This document shows, piece after piece, positions 56,963 to 64,000 of a stretch of 64,000 nt of DNA; the stretch's first letter is position 1, and each line of letters begins with the position of its first letter. The notes below the pieces were generated by a model. That model saw nothing but the letters and a program-made list of their open reading frames with translations, made no database searches and was not told the origin of the DNA. The stretch lies in contig JAJEKV010000063.1 in assembly GCA_021234155.1 (NCBI GenBank), forward strand, positions 7,274,095 to 7,338,094. Direction: 5' to 3'. A program made the position numbers and the translations under genes. This DNA is from Isoetes taiwanensis (lineage: Eukaryota > Streptophyta > Lycopodiopsida > Isoetales > Isoetaceae).

Positions 56963-57404
56963 TCTTATAAGGGCCGGCGCTATTCAACCATCAGTGTGAG
57001 ATCCTACGACCCACGTCGCCCGGGGAAGCATCTTATAGCCTAGATGACGTGGCAAATTCTATACAATGCTATCTGGTCGTCGGTTCAGATCCGACGGCCC
57101 ACGTCGCTCGGGGACATATCCAACGGTCCAGATGGCTTTGGAGTTTATATGTAATAGATCCAACGGTCCAGGTTAATTTGATCCTGGTCGTCGATACGAG
57201 ATCCTACGGCTGACGTTGCTTTGAGATGCATTCTATGGTGCACATTGCTTGGAAGTTTATGTGTAATAGATCCTATGGTCAAGGCTGATTTGATCCTGAT
57301 TGTGCACATCCTACGGTCCAGATTGATCCTAATCCTTGGTCCAAGATTCTATGGCTTACATTGCATGCTCGGGCCTTAGTAATTTCAACAAAATTTAAGG
57401 AGAG

Positions 57405-57500
57405 GCTTTTAAAAATTTTTATATTGTTCGGGGGATTTGAACCCTGGTCATTGCCCTTCAAGCTCCCCATTCTAACCACTAGACAAGGCATTAAGCCTCG
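57405..57500 (-). mobile_element. SINE-like tRNA-derived head (first copy)
   Basis: On the -: TTGTCTAGTGGTTAGAATGG resembles an A box with its flank, and CCAGGGTTCAAATCCCCC about 40 bp later is a near-perfect B box/T arm. After it comes AT-rich sequence (ATATAAAAATTTTTAAAAGC). A full cloverleaf could not be closed (no matching acceptor stem), so this is a tRNA-derived SINE or tRNA relic, not a tRNA gene. Confidence 0.6.
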
Positions 57501-57983
57501 TTCACTAGATGGAAGTTGCCTTTTCCCCTGGCTGCCAGTGGTAGACGTGTCTCTGGTGGACGCAGGCACACGTCGGTGTGAGATCCTACGGCCCACGTCG
57601 CCCGGGGAAGCATCTTATGGCCTAGATGCCGTGGGAGATTCTATACAATGTTATCTGGTCGTCGGTTCAGATCTGACGGCCCATGTCGCTCGGGGACATA
57701 TCCAACGGTCCACATGGCTTGGGAGTTTATATGTAATAGATCCAACGGTCCAGGTTAATTTGATCCTGATCGTCGATACGAGATCCTACAACTGATGTTG
57801 CTTTGAGATGCATCCTACGGTGCACATGGCTTGGGAGTTTATGTGTAATAGATCCTATGGTCCAGGCTGATTTGATCCTGATTGTGCACATCCTACGGTC
57901 CAGATTGATCATAATCCTTGTCCAAGGTCCTATGGCTTACATTGCATCCTTGGGCCTTAGTAATTTCAACAAAATTTAAGGAG

Positions 57984-58080
57984 GGGCTTTTTAAATTTTT
58001 TATATTGTTTAGGGGATTTGAACCTTGATCATTGCCCCTCAAGCTCCCCATTCTAACCACTAGACAAGGCATTAATTCAT
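57984..58080 (-). mobile_element. SINE-like tRNA-derived head (second copy)
   Basis: Same A box and B-box layout as the copy at 57,405-57,500 (GGTTCAAATCCCCTAAAC; a few substitutions). It was produced by the 582-bp duplication. Confidence 0.55.
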
Positions 58081-58149
58081 TAAATGAATAGTGTTTCATA
58101 TATACTTAAGCACGAGAATTAAATTAAATAGAGTAGATAGATAGATAAA

Positions 58150-58600
58150 TGGTATTTTTTTTTAGTCCTAGAATGTTCCAAAATGCTCTAGATAGTTCTA
58201 GAACATTGTAGAATGCTCATGGCTAAGCATCTCAATATAAAAATAGTTGCAAACAGCAAAATAATGTTATAGAATGTTCTAGATGCTCATGTACAAACAC
58301 CTTAGTCTAAAAAGAAAAAGTTTTTTTTCAAATATAGGATGCTTTAGATGGTGATAAATAAGCATCTCAATCTAAAAATAGAAACTTTTTTAGAAATATT
58401 GCAAAAAAAATCAATATAGAATGTTTTACCATGTTTTAGATTGTTGTACATGCTCATGGATAAGCATCTCGTTCTAAAAATAGGATATATATATTTTTTT
58501 TCGAAAGCTCTATTATTTTTATAGCGAGGTCTAGAACATTCTAGACAATCGTGGGTAAGCACATTAATCTAAGACTAGAACGTTTTAGAATGTCTTAGAT
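58150..58600. repeat. Degenerate tandem repeat (TCTAGAACATTCTAGAAT / GCTCATGGATAAGCATCTCA)
   Basis: Units of about 60-80 bp combine a palindromic (T)CTAGAA core with 'CTCATGxxxAAGCATCTCAATCTAAAAATAG'. At least five copies are visible. Confidence 0.65.
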
Positions 58601-58602
58601 AG

Positions 58603-58655
58603 TTCGAAAAAGCTCTAGAATGTTCTAGAAAGCTCTAGAATGTTCTAGAAAGTTC
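58603..58655. promoter_or_regulatory. Heat-shock-element-like array
   Basis: GAA and TTC (or CTC) triplets alternate every 5 bp: TTC 58,603, CTC 58,613, GAA 58,618, TTC 58,623, GAA 58,628, CTC 58,633, GAA 58,638, TTC 58,643, GAA 58,648, TTC 58,653. This is the nGAAnnTTCn format recognised by heat-shock factors. It also grows out of the local palindromic repeat, so chance is possible. Confidence 0.5.
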
Positions 58656-58671
58656 CAAGACCTTGGGATAG

Positions 58672-58774
58672 AATTCTGGACATGTGTGCTTCTCGAGGGG
58701 GTAAAACTACTGCAATTGCTCAACTAATGCATGATAATGGGAAGGTGATTGCATTAGACAGGTCTCATGACAAG
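58672..58774 (+). pseudogene. Single exon of an NSUN-type RNA m5C methyltransferase
   Basis: Between a GGATAG acceptor and an AAG|GTATTT donor the exon encodes ILDMCASRGGKTTAIAQLMH then DNGKVIALDRSHDK. This is motif I and the following strand of the Rossmann-fold SAM site in NOL1/NOP2/Sun proteins, closest in wording to NSUN6-like plant proteins ('ILDMCAAPGGKTTAIA ... ALDRSHNKV'). The invariant AP of CAAPGGKT is SR here, which should disturb SAM binding. No neighbouring exons were found within 400 bp on either side. Isolated captured exon or a remnant of a larger decayed gene. Confidence 0.75.
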
Positions 58775-59099
58775 GTATTTGATTACTCTGTTTACATTAC
58801 AGTTTTATGCTTGATGCTAGTTTATATAATGGTTTGCATTTTCTTAATGTGAACGTGTCTGTGCATACTGAGAGTGACTGCCAAGTTAAACTCTGGACGT
58901 AATCCTTGGAAGAAATAGGAATAGCATAAAAACTTCGAATTCCATTGCAAATATGGTAAAGCTGCAGTGCAAGAAATATATCATTGTGAAGGAAAGAGAT
59001 TCCTATGTATTATTGAAAAAAATGTGTTTTGTCCTTTAAGAGAGAGAGTGTGTGTGTATTAAGTCTTGGGAGGCCTAAAAGGCCTAAAAGACAATCAAT

Positions 59100-59813
59100 A
59101 TGCATAATCATAAAAGAGCAAATGAGTCTCAGTATCCTCATCTTGCTCGTCGCTCTCGCTCATTATATCATCTTCTTCAAGAAGGCTATTCAACCTTTTC
59201 AAGCAATTCTCTCTATACTGCAGAAGTTCTAGTAAATAGCCCCCGATTTTCTCCCCCTTCATGGAGAAGAATATCTGAAGATCATCTGCTTCAATGCCAT
59301 GTTGGGCACGCAACAAACAAGGTGCTGCGCATGGAGGGTTGCCTTCCACAGCCGAAGGATGAATTGGCTTAAATCATAGTTCAAAGTCATGTTTTCACAA
59401 TCAATCAAAAATAGAATACTTGCAAAAAATGGTATTGTGCAATGAAATGACTTGCCTCTATCAGTATACCAGCCTTCGCAGTTAAAAATGGTTATGTTCA
59501 GCAGACAATTGCCTTCCAAGGTGTAATTTTCAATTTGTTTTCTAAGAAGCATACATGGGATAGCTTCTTCCCTCATTCTGATCACATTAACAGATCCTCT
59601 AGTTAGTTCTGCAAGGAAGTTTTTATTATTCACATGTTCAATAATTGGAATGAATGGAAGTGGATTCGTTAGGGGTCTATAGATCATTGCAACTACAGAA
59701 TTGAGTTTAGAATATCTCAAAATATAATGTACATGATAAAGGCAAAATTTGAGTTTCATGTGACATGAATAAAAGGCCTCATTCTGGCCTCCCAACATCA
59801 GATATACTTCCAT
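59100..59813 (-). pseudogene. Unknown gene, two coding-like exons
   Basis: One piece (about 59,695-59,450) reads LTNPLPFIPIIEHVNNKNFL, AELTRGSVNVIRMREEAIPC and MLLRKQIENYTLEGNCLL, ending FNCEGWYTDR. A second (about 59,330-59,100) reads AQHGIEADDLQIFFSMKGEK and IGGYLLELLQYRENCLKRLN, then acidic residues. Both have convincing codon structure and lie in the order expected of exons. No domain recognised. They are downstream of and collinear with the METTL14-like pieces but do not belong to that family. Confidence 0.4.
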
Positions 59814-59846
59814 TTGGGGTACCTTCTACAACGTCCACAGGTGTTC

Positions 59847-60800
59847 ACTCTTGAGTGCTGGTAGTTTCTTTTGTAAGCTCAACGGTATCTATCCCTGAAT
59901 AATCTGAAACATCTTTATCCAGTTTCTCACCATCACGTATAGAGGCAGCAGCAGGTCTTGCTACAGAACTGCCAGCAAAAGAACACTGAGCAACCTTTGG
60001 ATCAACTCCAACAACAACATCCACCACAGCAACAGATGCTATGACGCTAGCAGATGACTCTACCGGTACTACATGGCCAGCATTTGGCGGTGCTACTTGC
60101 CCATCTTGAGGAACTGCAGGAGATGCTGCAACTGTAGGCTTCAGGCTTCTTATTGCTAGAAGTCACTGCTAAAGGCTGAGATGCAGAATTTGCAGCTTGG
60201 GACTGGGGCGGCTGTTGTGGTCTAGGTGGAGGTGATTTGGGCCAAAGTGCTTCTATCTCAGGGGTTGTGCCGACCAAATGGGGAGCATCAACTGGAGGGT
60301 TTCCACGGCCTCCTTGCCATACTTTACCTCTCAGAGAAATACTTTGAATAAGTCTGCAACAATATATAAGACTCAAAGAGCAGCCAACTCTGAATTAACT
60401 ATGTTCATGATATTTGAATTCTTAGGCAATATTTGAGTTAAATACTACATACCTGGGTATTATAGTTTGATGAAGTGAGCTCCTTTCCAATGGTCACCCA
60501 ACCAGCACGAATATTATGGTCTTCCCCAAACAGTTCAAGACGTCGTTGACCAAGTGCAAAATGTTCAATTATGTGATAGAGCTCTTCTGGCTTTGTCATC
60601 TTACCTGGTAGAACTATGCAAATTTGTTCGGTACATAGATTGTAAAATTCAATGCGTTCTTAACGTGTTTTCGTGCAGTATAAAAGCATACCATATGGAG
60701 GTTCCTTTAATATTATCACATCTGTGTCAACATTCGCGTGTATGATATGCCCATCTGTACTGCGACGCACAGTGCCCTTAATACCCAACAAGCAATGTTC
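59847..60800 (-). pseudogene. METTL14-like m6A methyltransferase subunit, C-terminal part, pseudogene
   Basis: Exon a (60,800-60,692) encodes [20 protein letters not shown] then [17 protein letters not shown]. Exon b (60,604-60,453) encodes [20 protein letters not shown] then [20 protein letters not shown]. Their GT/AG junction is in phase. Exon c starts at 60,353 and contains VWQGGRGNPPVDAPHLVGTT then PEIEALWPKSPPPRPQQPPQ. These are the C-terminal hallmarks of METTL14 (plant MTB), the partner of METTL3/MTA in nuclear m6A mRNA methylation. In exon c the frame breaks near 60,330 (before KVWQGG) and again near 60,150; the tail then runs to a stop at 59,847. Upstream exons with the N-terminal MT-A70 core are not present. 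Probably a truncated duplicate. Confidence 0.8.
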
Positions 60801-62575
60801 CTGAAAAGAAGTGCTACCCTTTTTATCCAAACCCTAAAGGTCTTGTAAATCATAGCAATACTATATCTAATATTTGCAAAGATTACAGATGCCAACTGTG
60901 AATACTTCCTTCGGATGATTGATCCCTTTATCTGTAATGCCAAAACGTCCATCTTGCAGAACATGCTAGATGTAAAAAAACGAAATGACATTGGTACAAT
61001 AAAGCTTATTGTTAGGCAGTATAAGATTAAAACTAACTAAAGATCGAAGGCACAAAAAAAACACTGAAAAGTAACAATTTCTACCTTTTCAAGCACAAGA
61101 AAAGACACTGGTATCATGCTACTGTCGTTAGAAATCACACCCGAGTGCTGGCAAAAATAAGCACGGATTGTGCAGCAGCTTCCACTGCTGCAGGTTGTAT
61201 CTAACCCTTGCATAGAATAGCAAGGCACGTAAAATGGCTCAGAGCAAAATGCTTGTGGAAATAAAATATAGAATAGGCCTAGCTGAGAATTCATCTGCAG
61301 GTGGAATCTAGCCCTTGCAGGTTTGCCGGTTCGAACACATGCGACTAGGCTGGACCACCAACAGAGGCGACCGCCAGTTTACAGGCAAGAACCAGTTTGG
61401 AGCAGTTTCCAGCATATTCTAAGAATATTCCAGCATATGCTTAGAATATGCTAAAAACCCACAATGAGCAAGGGTTTGCCCCCCTAATGGCAACCCAAAA
61501 GAGTAAATTGTAAATTATATACCACTACAAAAAACTACCATACAACCAAATAGTTCACATTGTAAGCATCAAACTAATGATGTCACCACATTACTAGCGC
61601 ATTGGATGACTCCGTGCTAAGGATGCATAGGTAATGCACATATATTTAACTACTTTATGTCTCTACAATAGGATCGCATTTATGCCCGGCAACGACGGGC
61701 ACCGATTACTAGTTACTATTAGATGGGTTTTGCTGCCATCGCTAGGCTTTGTTCTTGATGTTATTAGGCGGTTGAGCAATCACAGGGCTCTAATGTTGTA
61801 TACTCTGGTGCTGATGCTGCCTATTTTGGCAAGGGGTTCAAACTTCGTTATAAATCTTGCATGAATCTCATCCAGAATGGCATTTTCTGGAAATCCCCAA
61901 GATGCATCTCCTCTGAGATTTGAATCGGTTGCAGGTGAGGCATTTTGATTTCTAAATCTAGCGAGCATATTTGTACTTGTATCTCTATACAAAAGACTAG
62001 GTCCATTGCAATTTCCATGGTTTTAAGGGGCCCCTAAAAAATAGAGCACATCAACATTTGACACGCTTCATTCAGGGCTAGGATTCCATGCTTTGGCATA
62101 TTCCATGGCTTATCCTTGCATCTAACGGCCAAGAATCCATAATGAAAATTTCGCACACTTTATGAGAACTGAGTGACAATGACAAGCATCTACTAAAAGG
62201 GGTACTTTTTCCCAACAATTGGACACCTCGTATACCATGGTATTAACCTAGACTACCATGGTATTAACCTAGTTTGATATCCATGTGTATTAGGCTGCTT
62301 CTAATACCATGGGACGCACCGAATATAGTGGTTGGAATCCACTAGAAAAGGATTTCTACAATTCCCATGATCTCCAATTTATTTTGACAGAAAACATAGG
62401 CTTAGATCAATGGTCCAAAGAACACGAACACAATGTCCCCTACTGACACTATATCTTACATCCATCATGTAATTCTCCCACTCCCGTGTAAAATCCTTTT
62501 CATGAATCATAATAATGCCACATTTTCTGCTAGCCACCATGATAGATAGGTTCCTTTCCAAATCATCTGTGCTGA
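60801..62575. other. No complete gene seen; one orphan exon candidate
   Basis: On the -, an exon-like piece at about 60,975-60,895 reads HVLQDGRFGITDKGINHPKE between an ATCTAG acceptor and a CACAG; family unknown. At 61,523 CACTACAAAAAACTACC resembles a CACTA left end but no partner was found. 62,220-62,275 holds a doubled ACCATGGTATTAACCTAG. Otherwise AT-rich and non-coding. Confidence 0.4.
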
Positions 62576-62888
62576 TTACTTCCTTCTATAAATTTTAGAT
62601 GCTAAGATAATAGCAAGTGCTGCTCCAACGATGATAATAAACTTCCCCATTTTTTGTTTTGTATTTGGAATTTAGTGGTGTGGAGTAAGATTTCACTTGT
62701 GTAGAGTATGGAAAACCGTATATTTTAGGGGCTTTGAGTAGCTTGTTGCCATTTAGATGTCTAATTTCTAATTTCGATCTGGTTGCAAGCTTATTGTTGC
62801 CATATAGTTGGCAAATCTTCATTGTGGATAGCGTTTCAGGCCAGTATCTTTTCCAGCAGGTGCGGCGGAGCAGAGCGGGGGCAGCCAT
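62576..62888 (-). CDS. Possible small membrane-anchored organellar protein (one frameshift)
   Basis: The ATG at 62,888 has a strong plant context (ACCATGGC). The first frame encodes a presequence-like, basic, Ser/Thr-containing stretch (MAAPALLRRTCWKRYWPE; STQVKSYSTPLNSKYKTK). At a run of six A (62,647-62,652) the frame runs into polar residues, but the +1 frame gives MGKFIIIVGAALAIILASKI ending YRRK and a stop at 62,576: a single membrane helix with a basic C-terminal tail. If one A is an error or programmed slip, the product is about 104 residues with an import signal and a C-terminal anchor. Otherwise it is a pseudogene or two short frames. No family recognised. It lies next to a GC-rich repeat-bearing upstream region. 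Confidence 0.4.
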
Positions 62889-62934
62889 GGTTTCTAGGGC
62901 GCTGTTATAGGGGGATCTCTACTGTAGGTCGTGC

Positions 62935-63175
62935 CTGCAGCGCCCAGCGGATCTGCCTCAGCGGCAGTGGATCTGCCTCAGCGCCCAGCGGATCTGTACG
63001 TGAGAAGAAATCTTGGGCTAAAGTTTCGTGTAGAAGAAATCGTGAGAAGAAATCGTGGAAACCCTGCGATCTGCTTCAGCGGCAGCGTGGATTTGGGGTT
63101 TCTTAGCCGGACTTGGGATTTGGGATTTGGAGCGGCAGCGATAGCCGGATTTGGGGTTTCTTATCCGGATTTGGG
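62935..63175. repeat. Short tandem motifs upstream of the small-protein gene
   Basis: CAGCGGATCTGCCTCAGCG-type units (62,944-62,995), GTGAGAAGAAATC(G/T)TGG units (62,999-63,060) and two CCGGA(C/T)TTGGG..TTTGGG units (63,105-63,175). A 5' UTR/promoter role for the - gene is possible. The overlapping + frames are repeat translations. Confidence 0.55.
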
Positions 63176-64000
63176 ATTTGTTGTGCACAGGGGAGGGGCG
63201 ATTCTGACCTGTCCAGCATATGCATGGTCTGCGGACCTTTTTTGTTGGGTCACCATGACTTCGATGGAGACCTTAGGAAATGGCAGCACATTTTTTCTCC
63301 AAAAAGATGCTGGCCACTAGTCTGGCATCATGTTTAGAATATGCTCCAGATCCAGGGCTGGGATTCAACCTCACAAACCTAACCCATAATACTTGGAAAA
63401 AGTATTATAATATACTACCCTTGCTTTTCTGCAATTTTCAAATAATGGGACAATATTTTACTCTCATCCTGATGATCTCCCCCCATGGTCTTACACTCAT
63501 CCCTATGATCATTCTCCATGGTCTTAATATCCGCGACTGCATTAACCTGTTTAGTGCTTTCGGTAAGACCTTCATTACAAATGCAACGCATATTTCCTTC
63601 TTGACAGCAGCCAATCTGTTTAGTAAAATTGGCTTTCCAAGCTTCCTTTTGTTTATGCAACTGGATACAAGGTTTCTATATAAAAAAGGGTGCGGTCAAC
63701 GATTTCACCTCTCTGGATATGCTGGCTCAAAAGAATTGGCACATCATCGGGAGTAACATATCCATACCTGCTCCATGATTGACCAAATTATTACTGAAAT
63801 TATATTTGAATAGAGAACAAGAGCATAACATCCACAGGGAAAATACACTGATCCAGTTGCTATTGTTAAACAGGCAATTAGAAGCAACAAGCTAATGAAT
63901 GTAAGCACCAATTTATGATTAGTGAAACAAATATGAGAGGAAGAAAGTATGTGCACATAATTGGTGCAGGAAAAAAGGCACTTCGAGTGAACCTTTGGTT
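63176..64000. other. No gene confidently seen
   Basis: A - frame at 63,660-63,415 contains two similar acidic units (MENDHRDECKTMGGDHQDES) from a roughly 27-bp DNA repeat (CCATGGTCTTA..CTCATCC). No domain is present. The rest to the window edge is AT-rich. Confidence 0.35.

Larger units (their letters stand above)
56994..58080. repeat. 582-bp tandem duplication
   Basis: GTGTGAGATCCTACG(A/G)CCCACG starts both copies (56,994 and 57,576). They stay alignable through GATCCAACGGTCCAGGTTAA, GTGTAATAGATCCTATGGTC and CCATTCTAACCACTAGACAA. Each copy itself contains several degenerate units of 'ATCC(A/T)A(C/T)GGTCCAGA', hinting at an older short repeat. Confidence 0.85.

Noticed and set aside
57279-57795. 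ORFs of 105 and 144 codons within the tandem duplication
   Set aside because: They span the duplicated repeat and SINE-like heads and are not conserved between the two copies.
57405-58080. tRNA genes on the - strand
   Set aside because: T-arm-like and A-box-like motifs are present but acceptor and anticodon stems do not close; called SINE-like instead.
61330-61350. GCCGGTTCGAACAC resembling a Pol III B box or tRNA T arm
   Set aside because: No A box at suitable spacing and no cloverleaf; treated as chance.
61523-61545. CACTACAAAAAACTACC, a second possible CACTA end
   Set aside because: Same reason: the motif alone is short and no matching right end is visible.

Overview
The window looks like low-gene-density nuclear DNA of a land plant. 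It is AT-rich and intron-containing, with plant CACTA, hAT, PIF/Harbinger, LINE and copia remains, a chloroplast antenna gene (LHCA3-like) and a long plant PPR gene. The style of the PPR gene and the heavy repeat load fit a seed-free vascular plant such as a fern, but that placement is inference. No bacterial or viral operon structure, CRISPR array or rRNA gene was seen.

Layout. 1-11,830: right-hand part of a large CACTA element. It has an apparently intact six-exon TNP2 transposase (+), a divergent second gene of the Transposase_24 (En/Spm) type (-), an unrecognised coiled-coil ORF running off the left edge, host-gene debris in an intron, and a right terminus with subterminal repeats. That right end carries a nested 389-bp hAT-like MITE with a perfect 8-bp target duplication; a larger relative lies at 12,969-13,857. 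14.5-17.0 kb: decayed transposase of an unnamed 'HGKG' family. 18.5 kb: SINE-like tRNA head. 19.8-20.2 kb: palindromic tandem array. 21.0-22.9 kb: PIF/Harbinger transposase pseudogene with an internal duplication. 24.9-25.2 kb: 12-bp minisatellite. 26.3-27.7 kb: unrecognised zinc-finger-like gene remnant. 28.5-29.6 kb: LHCA3 pseudogene abutting an exon of a SIW14-like phosphatase. 29.7-33.0 kb: 3.3-kb element with 14-bp TIRs and a TTA duplication. 35.4 kb and 45.5-46.7 kb: LINE reverse-transcriptase fragments. 36.2-38.5 kb: strongly pyrimidine-rich strand. 40.5-43.1 kb: hAT pseudogene converging on a broken kinase gene. 47.8-49.0 kb: ABCG and copia fragments. 49.8-51.9 kb: intact PPR gene. 53.8-56.1 kb: unknown broken gene with 195-bp tandem repeats upstream. 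57.0-58.1 kb: 582-bp tandem duplication carrying SINE-like heads. 58.6-60.8 kb: heat-shock-element-like array, an NSUN-type m5C methyltransferase exon, and a METTL14-type m6A methyltransferase pseudogene. 62.6-62.9 kb: possible small membrane protein.

Working together. Only the CACTA genes form an evident functional unit: transposase, accessory protein and terminal binding repeats. The PPR gene is the best candidate for an active host gene. Most other coding signals are exon-sized pieces of host genes (HECT ligase, PPR, LHCA3, phosphatase, NSUN, METTL14, ABCG), consistent with repeated capture or duplication by transposons.
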